DNA of 64,000 nt. Source: Paenibacillus sp. FSL H8-0548. GTDB taxonomy: Bacteria > Bacillota > Bacilli > Paenibacillales > Paenibacillaceae. The number at the start of each line of letters is the position of its first letter. The stretch's first letter is position 1. A program made the position numbers and the translations under genes. Under the pieces are notes generated by a model. It saw only the letters and a list, made by a program, of their open reading frames with translations. It made no database searches and was not told the origin of the DNA. Of the stretch, positions 1 to 9,056 are shown piece after piece. Location of the stretch: positions 6,525,501-6,589,500 of the forward strand of contig NZ_CP152049.1 of the NCBI RefSeq assembly GCF_038630985.1, written 5' to 3'.

Positions 1-485
1 TGATTCCGAACGATGTGTTAATATTCCCTAATTATTCCATTCTGAAGGAGCTATCCTTGCTTGATACGCGAACGGGAATCATGATTCCCTATTTCGCCTC
101 GGCGTTCGGCGTGTTCCTGCTAAGACAATTTTTCAAAACAATTCCAGTCGAGCTTGAGGAGGCCGCCAAAGTAGAAGGCCTCTCCAAATGGGCGATCTTG
201 TGGAAAATTTATTTTCCGCTCGGTAAATCAGCCTATATTTCGTTCGCGCTCGTATCCATTAGTTATCACTGGAACAACTTCCTTTGGCCACTCATTGTTA
301 CCAATTCGGTTGAAAAGAGACCTCTTACGGTTGGTTTATCCTTATTCGCCCAATCCTCGGAGACCGGCGCGCAGTGGTCGGAAGTTACAGCAGCAACCTT
401 ACTTGTCTCCGCACCATTGTTAATTGGGTTCTTCTTCTTCCAGAAGCAATTTATCAGCAGCTTTATGCAATCAGGAATTAAATAA
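1..485 (+). CDS. Carbohydrate ABC transporter permease, MalG/UgpE type (5' truncated by window edge)
   Basis: Inner-membrane permease of a sugar importer; only the C-terminal half is inside the window. A GTG near base 15 could be read as a start, but the frame stays open upstream through Ile-Pro-Asn-Asp, the conserved segment before the third helix of MalG-type permeases. So the gene begins before base 1, and roughly 120 residues are missing compared with the usual 280. The EAA loop that contacts the ATPase is visible (Glu-Glu-Ala-Ala with Gly four residues later), followed by hydrophobic helices and a basic C-terminus. A partner permease and binding protein presumably lie to the left. The next gene starts 12 bases downstream, so the two are probably co-transcribed. 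Family assignment is firm; substrate unknown. Confidence 0.88.
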   Translation, partial: IPNDVLIFPNYSILKELSLLDTRTGIMIPYFASAFGVFLLRQFFKTIPVELEEAAKVEGLSKWAILWKIYFPLGKSAYISFALVSISYHWNNFLWPLIVTNSVEKRPLTVGLSLFAQSSETGAQWSEVTAATLLVSAPLLIGFFFFQKQFISSFMQSGIK

Positions 486-497
486 GGGGGATTTGTT

Positions 498-1340
498 ATG
501 GCGGAATTCACGCAATATTCGATATCCACGTTTGCGCTTATCAACCAACCCTTAAAGGAAGCAATCAATCAACTTATTGAAGCAGGTTGGCGATCGATTG
601 AGCTAATGTGTGAAGACGGCCATCGTGAGCTGCTCAGCTGGTCAGCCGAGGAACTTTTGGAGCTTAAGAAGCTCGGCATAAGTAAAGGGATAGCATGGAC
701 AATACACGCTCCAATCCATGGCTTAAACCCCGGTGCCGCATCGGAACAGTCGATAGCAGATAGCAAGCAATGCTTGCTCCAAGCTGCGAAAATAGCTGCA
801 TACTTGAATTGTAATTATGTCGTTCTCCATTGCGGACAAATTCCACCTGCGGAAGAGAGAGGATGGGACTCCCAAGATGATAGGGAAGCACTCTCACGCT
901 GCACGGCATTTATGAAGGATATTCTTCATCTCTCGGCAAGTGAAGAAGTTAAATTCGCATTGGAAAATGTACCGCCATACCCAAATGTTCTAGGAACTAA
1001 GGTTGATTTCATTAATGCGATCGTTGAAGCCGTTAATGATCCGAGACTGAAAATCGTCTTTGATGTGGCGCATGCTCATTTACTTGGTGAGGGAAAATGC
1101 TTACATTCACTACAGCAGGTTATCCCTCATCTTATCGGCCTGCATATTAATGATAATCTCGGAGATATTGACAGCCATCTCGCAGTTGGAGATGGAAACA
1201 TTCCGTTCCCTGCCATCGTAGCTCTTTTGAGAGAACAAGGCTTCAAAGGAAATTGGACGATGGAGACATGCCAGGTTGACTATGCTGAGAAATCCGTTTC
1301 AAGGTTGAGAAATTTGGAAAATCTATTGTTGTTTGAGTAG
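498..1340 (+). CDS. Sugar phosphate isomerase/epimerase, xylose-isomerase-like TIM barrel
   Basis: A 280-residue cytoplasmic protein of the AP endonuclease 2/xylose-isomerase-like TIM-barrel superfamily. Visible barrel features include a Glu-Asn-Val-Pro-Pro strand end (GluX-type metal ligand), Phe-Asp-Val-Ala-His-Ala-His, Gly-Leu-His-Ile-Asn-Asp-Asn and Met-Glu-Thr-Cys near the C-terminus. These supply the Glu/Asp/His ligands expected for a divalent-metal isomerase or epimerase. A Shine-Dalgarno of AAGGGGG lies just before the ATG. It follows an ABC permease gene by 12 bases, which suggests that it acts on the imported sugar or its derivative. Members of this family interconvert very different sugars and inositols, so no exact reaction is assigned. 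It is the last gene of its operon, being followed by a strong terminator. Confidence 0.82.
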   Translation: MAEFTQYSISTFALINQPLKEAINQLIEAGWRSIELMCEDGHRELLSWSAEELLELKKLGISKGIAWTIHAPIHGLNPGAASEQSIADSKQCLLQAAKIAAYLNCNYVVLHCGQIPPAEERGWDSQDDREALSRCTAFMKDILHLSASEEVKFALENVPPYPNVLGTKVDFINAIVEAVNDPRLKIVFDVAHAHLLGEGKCLHSLQQVIPHLIGLHINDNLGDIDSHLAVGDGNIPFPAIVALLREQGFKGNWTMETCQVDYAEKSVSRLRNLENLLLFE

Positions 1341-1369
1341 AGATCGTGTACCAGACTATAGCTCCAAGT

Positions 1370-1418
1370 AAAGGATCGCTTCTTCTAAGCCACTATGGCT
1401 ATGAAGAAGCGATCCTTT
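1370..1418 (+). terminator. Rho-independent terminator
   Basis: A perfect 16-base-pair stem (1370-1385 with 1403-1418) is followed by a short T-rich run. The loop contains a further AGCCA/TGGCT pairing. It sits 30 bases after the isomerase stop codon and between convergent genes. Confidence 0.85.
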
Positions 1419-1487
1419 TCAATAGTGATCCATTCTAGCAAACTTAAGTCACTCGGACTGTGCAGCATTCTAAATGTTAATGGTTAT

Positions 1488-4400
1488 TTACAAGGCTGCT
1501 GTTAAATCCGCCTGAATCGTATCAAACCAAAGGTCACCCATTTTATCATAACCGCTCGCATTAGGATGCATGCCATCAGCCAAATCTGAAGTTGTCAAAG
1601 CATTATAAACGTCTACCGCATGCACTGGCTTCCCTTGATTTGCTTTCCCTTGGACAACGGCTATCAATGCATTATTATAGGTTATAACTTTTGCGTCCAG
1701 CGTAGGATCGGATAATGGTGTAATGGTGGCCACATACAGTTTTCCGCCAGATGGCAGCTTGCTGACTATTAAATCTATCACATTGCTCAGTCTATCAGGA
1801 GCAGCATCAAGCTCGTAATTCTGCGCAATATCATTGGTGCCTATTTGTAAAAGCACGATTTGCGGCAAGCTCGCGTCCATCCAGCCCATAATATGTTCTG
1901 TTATTTGATCTATTCTCCATCCGGTATGGCCTTCATGATTTTTATCCGTTAAGCTAGATGGTCCATTAGAGGATGATCCCACAAAATCTATACCCAATCC
2001 GTTATTTACAATGCGATCCCAAAGCTTTATTCGATAACCCCCAGATACGTTATATCCGTCTGTAATTGAATCTCCCAAAGGCATCACTTTTTTTAAGACA
2101 ACTGCAGAAGGATTGTTAGATACAACAAACTCAATAATTACAAAATGCTGCCAGGTCAAATTAGCGTTATTGATCTTGATCCGCACCCCCTTCTTATTGG
2201 TAACCTGGGCAAAGGTCAGCTCTTTTGTTTCTATATTCGTACTGTTCGTCGTGTAGCTAATTGCTCCTGATGAGGCAACGTTAGTCCAGCCTGTGGACCC
2301 ATCTTCCGATACTTCAACGTCAAAGTTCGTAATGCCCTGTCCCTGGCAATAGCTGCATGAAATCGAAATCCCGTTAAACGATTGTCCAGATGGCCAATTT
2401 AGCATGAAGTATTGCGGGGAGCCAGGACTATCTGCGCTGACATAGCCTGTGGCTGTGCTTCCATCAATGGCTTGTGCCGCTTGCTGTCCAGCGACGCCAT
2501 TGTTGCTTGTTGCGCTTGCCGTCGCCAATGAAGCTAGTGGATCGTTATAGACAGCAAATTCATTAATAACATAATGATTCCAAGCTAGGTTCGCATTGTT
2601 GACCTTAATCCGCACGCCTTTCTTATTAGCAACCTGGGCAAAAGTTAGTACTTTCGTTTCTATGTTAGAACCATTCGTTGTGTAGTTAAATACCCCGGAT
2701 GAAGCAACATTAGTCCAACCTGTGAGTCCATCGGTAGACACTTCAACATCGAAGTCAGTTATACCCTGTCCGATACAAAAGGAGCATGAGATCGCAATCC
2801 TGCTAAACGTTTGTCCGAATGCCCAATTCAAGGTGAAATATTGTGGGAAGCCTGGACTATTGGCGCTGACATATCCTGTGGTTGCATTCCCATCGATGGC
2901 TTGTGCCGGCTGCTGTAAGGCGACCCCATTATTGCTTGTTGTACTTGGCGTAGCTGTGGATGCCAAATTCGCTTTATATACGGTAGTAAACGAATCATTA
3001 TTCGTAAGCCTCATGTGTACCGTATTGCTGTATCCGCTGGAAATCGAAATGGTTTTGTAAAGACCGTTGCAGCATGGTGTCATGTCGGTGACCGACCAAA
3101 GATTATTGATATTGAAACGGACGTTGTCACCACTTATTGCGGCACGAACAGATCCTGTCCCATCCCCCTCCGCACGAAGACGGTTATTTGACCCAGCCAA
3201 TACAAGAGATCCATAGATAAAGTTCATTTTAGAGCTTCTGAAATCGGTTGTTCCTTTATTTCCAGGATCGCTCGGACCAAAATCCGCATACGTTTTCTCG
3301 TCGAGAGAATATGACCAAGCTGGTTGCACTCCGAAAGTATCAATAAGCCCTGCTGTTTTCGTTTTGGAGGCTGTTCCTTGATTACGGCCAATGTTGTCCG
3401 CTGGATATGAGGACCACATTCCTTGGCGCTTCCATGTTAGAGTAGAAGCCGTTCCCGAAACATTGTAGGCAACCCCAACCTCTGTATATATGCTTGGCGG
3501 GTTATTCGCAAGTGTATACGTGGTTGCAATATGGCCCTCCCCATCAATTTTCACAACAAATGTGGTTCCTAATGTTCCGCCATAGCTTCCAACAATCGTA
3601 ATGACAGCTTCATTCCCACTGGTCGTGCTGTTTATTGATGCAAGCCCCCAGGTACCTAACGTAGCATTACCCAGATTCAAATAAGGCCCACCTGTTAATA
3701 CCGTACTTCCGCCATAGCTACCTGATGAAATCATACCCGTGCTTTTACTAAAAACGACCTCGAAATTGGAACCGGTCACGGAAATCTCTGTCCCGCTGCT
3801 TGTAATCGTCGGCGCTGGACCTGTTGGGGCTTGGAATGAATACTCCGGTGTGCCGATACTAAAGTTATATTCGTCTTCAATAATGCCTTGCGGACTAGTA
3901 AACCTCAGGTATACGTTCTCCCCGAGTGTCCAGTTGCGGGCTGGAATGGTAATAAATCCGCTTTGATGAGGCGCAATATTAGCAGTGATCGTTCCTGAAT
4001 TCTCCCCCACGCTATAGTAGATTGTCATCTCGTTCATATTGGTATGATCATGTCGGTTTGTTACTTTGATGTTAAGCGGATTGCCTACTCCCGGGTTCTG
4101 TAAAGGCCCTTCTTCTATATGATCCGGACTGTACACTTTTTTCACATTGTAGTATTCTGTCTTCTCTCTTCCCCATGCATCCAGGAGTGTCCCCCAGTTG
4201 CTACTGCCGCCATTACTTCCCGGCGTCTCAAAATAGCTGTCTATAGCATTCCATATGCCTCCGCCAAGAATGCCAGGTCCATTGTATATGCTTTCCCACG
4301 AGCTCTTTAGATATTGGCCGTACCAATCCCGTAATCCAGGATCGAATCCGAGGTTGACGCCGCCCGAAAAACCATGTGCGTATTCATCCACTATTTCTGG

Positions 4401-5855
4401 CTGAACGGGATTGTTGAAGCTGCTTCCATAATGCGAGCTGTATATCGAAGTTCCAACCGCATTATATCCCCAGCTGAACTTGTTGGGCCGGGTCGGATCT
4501 TCCAGTTTTACGTAATCAAGCATCTTCTGCATATTGGTTCCCCATGAGCTTTCGTTGCCAATGGACCAATATAGAATACTAGGATGAGTTTTATCGGCTT
4601 CGATATTCTCAGATAATTGATCCATATATTCCGCTGTTCTTGTTGTATCATTTTGTGTAGGGGCATTCGGATCGGAATTGATAAAGGTCACGGATGTCTC
4701 ATATTCAACGTATAAACCCAGCTGATCCGCCAAATCCAATACATACCCGGGCGGCGCCATATGAGCGGTCCGAATGAAATTAACATTGGCAGCCTTCAGC
4801 TTGGTTAGGTTATGGAGGTGCTCAGCATCGGAGGCGATCAATCCTTTGGTGGCAGATCCGAATAAATAGTTGACGCCGCGCAATTTGACAGGTTTGCCGT
4901 TCACCAGAAGCTGGTTTCCGCTTACGACAATTTCACGAAAACCAATTTTTTTGGTCACGGTCTCTACAGTTGCTCCATCTACCACGTAAGTAGCTGTTAG
5001 TGTATATAAATTCGGATGCTCTGCATCCCATTTGAGAGGAGAAGTTACCGGAATCGAGACGCTTCCTTCCGGTGTAGTTGCGTTTACGTTAATCGTACTC
5101 GGACTAATGGCTACGGTATTACCAGATGGATCCTTCAGGTTTAAGTTAACGTTCGCATTAGTCCCCCCGTTAAAAACAATGCCGCTTTCAACATTTAAGG
5201 TTGCATGGTTATAGGAGACATCGAAATCCGTTGTTGCATGCAGCCTTTTTGCATAATTTAGCGGTGCTGCATATAATTTCAGATCACGCGGAATTCCCCT
5301 TACATGCCTTAACTCAATCATATCCGTTTCAGCAGTTACACCTATCGTAATCCATGCCGTTGAACCCGGTGTTACGTAATCCGTAATATCCGCATCCCAT
5401 TGTGAGAAAGCCCCGCGATGGGTTTTGACCAAATTACCGTTTACCCAAACTCGTGCATAATTGAAAGCAGATTCAAAACGAATAAATACTTTCTTGCCAG
5501 TGAAATCGGATGGAATAGTGATCTGCTTCTTAAAAGGAAACTCAATGTCTTTATCCGTCGTGCAAGGATAACTGCAAAAGCTCAATAAATCTTGCACCAG
5601 CAAATCACTTGGAATCTGAACATCGTTCCAAGCAGCAGGATTGGTCGTATTAAGCCAAAAATTAGCCGGCGGCGTTTTCGTCCATTTCCATGTCCCATTT
5701 AGGCTTATCTCCGGATTGGCTACGCCTGTTACCGTGCTTGGTATAGGCGGTACGATCGGGCGCGGCCACACCGTGTTTGCTTGAACTGAACCTGTCTTTA
5801 TGATTATGACTGCTAATAAAGCAACAAACATAAACATCATTGCTATTTTTTTCAT
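1488..5855 (-). CDS. Secreted GH2 glycosidase with two discoidin-like modules and a C-terminal SGNH esterase
   Basis: A 1455-residue exported bifunctional enzyme. Residues 1-26 form a signal peptide ending Val-Gln-Ala. Residues ~45-600 are a GH2 enzyme (jelly roll, Ig-like domain, TIM barrel) close to the LacZ/beta-galactosidase type. The acid/base is Glu435 in Ser-Ile-Gly-Asn-Glu-Ser and the likely nucleophile Glu491 in Asp-Glu-Tyr-Ala-His. Residues ~620-960 are beta-sandwich material. Residues 965-1107 and 1108-1254 are tandem F5/8-type-C (CBM32-like) modules. Residues 1255-1455 are an SGNH/GDSL hydrolase with Gly-Asp-Ser1263, Gly-Thr-Asn-Asp 1339-1342 and Asp1427...His1430. Exo-galactosidase plus deacetylase in one chain fits acetylated pectic galactan or a similar decorated polymer; this is inferred. 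It lies downstream of the DUF5054 gene with a 215-base gap, so it may have its own promoter. The start has a clear GAGGAGGG site. Confidence 0.9.
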   Translation of the reverse strand: MKKIAMMFMFVALLAVIIIKTGSVQANTVWPRPIVPPIPSTVTGVANPEISLNGTWKWTKTPPANFWLNTTNPAAWNDVQIPSDLLVQDLLSFCSYPCTTDKDIEFPFKKQITIPSDFTGKKVFIRFESAFNYARVWVNGNLVKTHRGAFSQWDADITDYVTPGSTAWITIGVTAETDMIELRHVRGIPRDLKLYAAPLNYAKRLHATTDFDVSYNHATLNVESGIVFNGGTNANVNLNLKDPSGNTVAISPSTINVNATTPEGSVSIPVTSPLKWDAEHPNLYTLTATYVVDGATVETVTKKIGFREIVVSGNQLLVNGKPVKLRGVNYLFGSATKGLIASDAEHLHNLTKLKAANVNFIRTAHMAPPGYVLDLADQLGLYVEYETSVTFINSDPNAPTQNDTTRTAEYMDQLSENIEADKTHPSILYWSIGNESSWGTNMQKMLDYVKLEDPTRPNKFSWGYNAVGTSIYSSHYGSSFNNPVQPEIVDEYAHGFSGGVNLGFDPGLRDWYGQYLKSSWESIYNGPGILGGGIWNAIDSYFETPGSNGGSSNWGTLLDAWGREKTEYYNVKKVYSPDHIEEGPLQNPGVGNPLNIKVTNRHDHTNMNEMTIYYSVGENSGTITANIAPHQSGFITIPARNWTLGENVYLRFTSPQGIIEDEYNFSIGTPEYSFQAPTGPAPTITSSGTEISVTGSNFEVVFSKSTGMISSGSYGGSTVLTGGPYLNLGNATLGTWGLASINSTTSGNEAVITIVGSYGGTLGTTFVVKIDGEGHIATTYTLANNPPSIYTEVGVAYNVSGTASTLTWKRQGMWSSYPADNIGRNQGTASKTKTAGLIDTFGVQPAWSYSLDEKTYADFGPSDPGNKGTTDFRSSKMNFIYGSLVLAGSNNRLRAEGDGTGSVRAAISGDNVRFNINNLWSVTDMTPCCNGLYKTISISSGYSNTVHMRLTNNDSFTTVYKANLASTATPSTTSNNGVALQQPAQAIDGNATTGYVSANSPGFPQYFTLNWAFGQTFSRIAISCSFCIGQGITDFDVEVSTDGLTGWTNVASSGVFNYTTNGSNIETKVLTFAQVANKKGVRIKVNNANLAWNHYVINEFAVYNDPLASLATASATSNNGVAGQQAAQAIDGSTATGYVSADSPGSPQYFMLNWPSGQSFNGISISCSYCQGQGITNFDVEVSEDGSTGWTNVASSGAISYTTNSTNIETKELTFAQVTNKKGVRIKINNANLTWQHFVIIEFVVSNNPSAVVLKKVMPLGDSITDGYNVSGGYRIKLWDRIVNNGLGIDFVGSSSNGPSSLTDKNHEGHTGWRIDQITEHIMGWMDASLPQIVLLQIGTNDIAQNYELDAAPDRLSNVIDLIVSKLPSGGKLYVATITPLSDPTLDAKVITYNNALIAVVQGKANQGKPVHAVDVYNALTTSDLADGMHPNASGYDKMGDLWFDTIQADLTAAL
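2094..2963 (-). repeat. Tandem duplication encoding two F5/8C modules
   Basis: Two adjacent ~430-440-base units (2535-2963 and 2094-2534) encode modules of 143 and 147 residues. By eye they are about three-quarters identical, sharing the Thr-Ser-Asn-Asn-Gly-Val-Ala start and the Lys-Lys-Gly-Val-Arg-Ile-Lys core. This is a recent intragenic duplication. Confidence 0.85.
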
Positions 5856-5922
5856 TACATTCCCTCCTCATCGATCTTACAAATATCTATGTAAACGCAG
5901 GAGCGCGGTGATCACCCAAGAA

Positions 5923-5936
5923 TGTAAGCACTTACA
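5923..5936 (-). promoter_or_regulatory. cre-like palindrome upstream of the GH2 gene
   Basis: TGTAAG-CA-CTTACA is a dyad 68 bases before the GH2 start codon. It differs from the CcpA cre consensus WTGNAANCGNWNNCW at one core position. This suggests catabolite control of the secreted enzyme; binding is inferred only. Confidence 0.45.
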
Positions 5937-6070
5937 ATAATCTAAAAATTCAAGATTCCAGCATCCAATTCGAATCGATTGACTGGAATCTCGTGTTCAT
6001 CTTATCCAACGTACTTGTCTAATAATCGTCCAAGCCTCCTGGTCTTGGATTCCTCCTGCATCATACTGTT

Positions 6071-8212
6071 TCATGAACCGTCTGCATTGAAATCAAGCTT
6101 AAAGCGGAATGAGGCATCATCTCCATACCACATTGGGAAATTAGTTCCCCATACATTGTTATGCAGGTTGAAATGCATGCCGCCGTCAAGAGGAACAAAG
6201 ACGTTATCGAAGCGCAGCAGCCGTCTTGCTCCCGGTGCAACAAGCGCCGCGTCAAGCGTATCGATGGCTAGCGATCCGTCCGCCCCCTGATAGGTTATTC
6301 CCCGATTCACCGCATGAAGATAGCGATTGCCGTCCTTAACAACGTCTAGCGGATTGACCAGCTGGCCCATCTTATCTAATCGCCATCTGCTCGCGTTGTC
6401 CAATCTCGGAACAAAAGACAGCCAAGAAGCCTCAGGCAGACGATTCGCATCCTTATTGCTCCACGAAAGAACGAGATTAATCGTCGGTTTGTGCTTGTCG
6501 AAACGGTATTCCAATTGTATTGTGCGCGGTGCTCCAAAGCATTCCGTCGCTTCTTCGGGCATGGCGAGAACAACGTAGACAACATCCTCAACGTTTAATG
6601 AATGATAGCGTATGTTTACAACTTCACCGATATAAATCAGATTGGACGGCCGTGGGTCGAGAAGCTCGATTCCCGGCTTTCCAAAGTCAGCGTCCGCCCA
6701 AGGATGGGTAACCACCAGATTCTCAGAATAGGAGGCGAACCAATGCTCATAATTGGCTGGGCCGAACGTCTCATATGCATAAAGCCCGATCGGATAATCT
6801 TGGTCAGCCCATCGCTTTCCTCCTTTGTCTTTGAGGTGACGGATCGAACCATCTAACCCGAAAGCAATCTCGAAGACACCAAGCTTGTAATTTGTGTTTG
6901 CCGCCAGCCACTGTGCATCTGAAGGTATTTGAGTCGTGTACGATAGAGATTTCAACGAGAAAAGCGCCTCTTCTCTCTTCGGCTCGCTTAATGCTTCTAT
7001 CGCGCCATTTACGTAGTTTCTTTGTTCGTCCCATGACGATGCGAACCGGGAATATGATCGGGCTGAAGCTTCCTCCTGAAAGAGACCCTCTGACAATCGA
7101 TCCGCTTCATCCATTGCGAAAGCTCCAATATAACTATATTTAGCAGGTACGGCGTTTTCCGCAATCAGGTCTACCTCCCTTGCGCTTTGGAAGTCAGATT
7201 TCGAATAGTTGCGAAAATCACACAAGTGCTTTTTCTCGTCCATCCCCCAGGTATGCTCGGGAACGAGTAGCAGCGACTCGCAGAAAGACTTGTATTCCTC
7301 CGATTCTTCACTCCACTTTCCCTCTTGGAGCCACTTGTCCTTCAAGCGCAGCAGCTCACGGTAACGCGAAACTTTAAAAGGATCAGTTCCCGCTCCATGA
7401 ATCCACGTATCCCCGATTTCCTCGCAAACGATGGGGAGCTGCTCTCTATGCGGCAGTAGCTTCTCCGCGAAGGCATCGAGAGTCGATGCCTTGATCTCTG
7501 CGTTCGGGTACTTGGCCGCAAGTGCCGCGAACTGCCGAACGATTTCCTCTGCGGATGGAGGCCCGCAATTGTCTCCGGTATGCGCGAAGACGAGGACATC
7601 ATTCATTCCTTCTAAGACAAGGTCTTCTCCATAATTGGAAGCATAATTGACGATGAGTTCAGAGCCATCCTGTTCGTTCATCCAGCGAAATAATTTCGGA
7701 ACAGACGGCACCTTAGACGCCGGGTTTACTCCAAGATGCAAATAGCGAAGACCCGCTTGCGCCATTAGAGGAACCATCGCGATCGTATGTCCGGGAACGT
7801 CAGTCATCTTGGCTGCGATCGTCTTTTTCCCGAAGCTGGCGTCCATTGTGGACGATAAGGAAAGTCCGTATCGGAATAAGGAGGCATCCATCAATTCGGT
7901 ATGCGTCGTGAATGGAAGGCCGTGCCATGCAATATGCCCGGCTTCGATAGCTTTCCTAAGTCTCTCGGCTTCCTCGGATGTACCATAACGCAATACATAG
8001 TGAATCAGCCACGAGCCTGTCGTCCAGATAAAGCGCTCAGCCCCATTGCGTTCCGCGAGCTTCTCTGCAAGCGCAATCGCTTTGGGAATAAAATCGCATC
8101 TGTATCTCTCAATGACACGTGCAGCCAGGTCCGTAAAGCCAATATCTAGATGCGTCTTGAACACAACATGTACGGTTTCTATTCGGTCATTAGCATCATT
8201 TGATATCGACAT
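6071..8212 (-). CDS. DUF5054-type, GH38-like glycoside hydrolase family protein
   Basis: A 713-residue protein without a signal peptide, so probably cytoplasmic. Its N-terminus carries His21-Leu-Asp23-Ile-Gly-Phe-Thr-Asp, the metal-binding His-x-Asp signature of the GH38/GH57 alpha-mannosidase-like superfamily. Thr-Asp-Val-Pro-Gly-His-Thr (137-143) follows where the second metal or nucleophile motif is expected. A C-terminal beta-sandwich resembles the GH38 tail. The overall pattern matches Pfam DUF5054, whose activity I do not know. It starts 7 bases after the permease stop and is the intracellular enzyme of this importer operon, so it likely processes the imported oligosaccharide. The start ATG has a GGGTGAG site. 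An alpha-mannosidase-like retaining glycosidase is the best guess. Confidence 0.8.
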   Translation of the reverse strand: MSISNDANDRIETVHVVFKTHLDIGFTDLAARVIERYRCDFIPKAIALAEKLAERNGAERFIWTTGSWLIHYVLRYGTSEEAERLRKAIEAGHIAWHGLPFTTHTELMDASLFRYGLSLSSTMDASFGKKTIAAKMTDVPGHTIAMVPLMAQAGLRYLHLGVNPASKVPSVPKLFRWMNEQDGSELIVNYASNYGEDLVLEGMNDVLVFAHTGDNCGPPSAEEIVRQFAALAAKYPNAEIKASTLDAFAEKLLPHREQLPIVCEEIGDTWIHGAGTDPFKVSRYRELLRLKDKWLQEGKWSEESEEYKSFCESLLLVPEHTWGMDEKKHLCDFRNYSKSDFQSAREVDLIAENAVPAKYSYIGAFAMDEADRLSEGLFQEEASARSYSRFASSWDEQRNYVNGAIEALSEPKREEALFSLKSLSYTTQIPSDAQWLAANTNYKLGVFEIAFGLDGSIRHLKDKGGKRWADQDYPIGLYAYETFGPANYEHWFASYSENLVVTHPWADADFGKPGIELLDPRPSNLIYIGEVVNIRYHSLNVEDVVYVVLAMPEEATECFGAPRTIQLEYRFDKHKPTINLVLSWSNKDANRLPEASWLSFVPRLDNASRWRLDKMGQLVNPLDVVKDGNRYLHAVNRGITYQGADGSLAIDTLDAALVAPGARRLLRFDNVFVPLDGGMHFNLHNNVWGTNFPMWYGDDASFRFKLDFNADGS

Positions 8213-8219
8213 ATGCTTC

Positions 8220-9056
8220 TCACCCTTTCACAGCTCCGGTGACGATACCGCTAATAATAAATCTTTGCATGAAAACGTAAAACAACAAGAGCGGCGCAAT
8301 GCCCAGCACCATCATTGGGAAGAATGCCGTCCAGTCAACCGCGAATTTACCGATATTGCGATACACCTCTAGTAAAATCACGCCCTTCTCTCGGCTCTGA
8401 AGGAACAATAATGGCGTAAAAAAATCGTTCCAGGTCGTAAGTGTGTTCAGAATGGCAACCGTAGCGATTACCGGGAGCAGCAGCGGCAACGTAATCCGGA
8501 AGAACGTTCCTGCGACACCGCAGCCGTCGATCGACGCAGACTCCTCCAATTCGATAGGCACCGTATTCATAAAGTTCTTAATCAAGAAAATATTAAAAGA
8601 GATAAGTGTAAAAATATAAATGAAAATGACGGATAATGGATTATCGATTAATCCAAGATTGCGAATAAGACGGAACAAAGGAATCGTCGCTACCTGGAAG
8701 GGGATCGTAACACCTATGAGAATAAAATAAAAAGTTAAGTTATTTAGCCGTGTCTGTCTACGAGCGAACGAGTAGGCTGCAAGCGATGCAAAGAGTAGAA
8801 CGCCGAGCACCGAGCTGACCGTTATGAACAGGTTGTTCAAGAAGACGCGGGGATAGTTCATTGCCTTCCATGCATCCGCATACCCTGAGAATTTCCAATC
8901 AGCGGGGAGCCACAATGGATGCAGAGTAGCCTCGCTTGAGCTCTTGAACGTCGTAATCAACAAGTAGTAGATGGGAATAACCATGCCGATTGCCAGTATA
9001 ACCAAGAGGGCTTCCAGAATGAAGTCCGTTTTTTTATAGGAGTCCAATGTCTTCAA
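8220..9056 (-). CDS. Carbohydrate ABC transporter permease, MalG/AraQ type
   Basis: Inner-membrane permease with six predicted helices. The EAA loop reads Glu-Leu-Glu-Glu-Ser-Ala-Ser-Ile-Asp-Gly, and the C-terminus ends Ile-Val-Thr-Gly-Ala-Val-Lys-Gly as in MalG-type partners. An ATG at 9074 is possible, but it precedes the ribosome binding site. GGGAGG lies about ten bases before a TTG at 9056 that overlaps the stop of the upstream permease as TTGA, so TTG with translational coupling is preferred (278 residues). It pairs with the 9053-9946 permease and the 10021-11322 lipoprotein. No ATPase gene is nearby. Confidence 0.87.
   Translation of the reverse strand: MKTLDSYKKTDFILEALLVILAIGMVIPIYYLLITTFKSSSEATLHPLWLPADWKFSGYADAWKAMNYPRVFLNNLFITVSSVLGVLLFASLAAYSFARRQTRLNNLTFYFILIGVTIPFQVATIPLFRLIRNLGLIDNPLSVIFIYIFTLISFNIFLIKNFMNTVPIELEESASIDGCGVAGTFFRITLPLLLPVIATVAILNTLTTWNDFFTPLLFLQSREKGVILLEVYRNIGKFAVDWTAFFPMMVLGIAPLLLFYVFMQRFIISGIVTGAVKG

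Noticed and set aside
5888..5902. Second cre-like sequence upstream of the GH2 gene
   Set aside because: ATGTAAACGC matches the first half, but the conserved C and the final W of the second half are missing.
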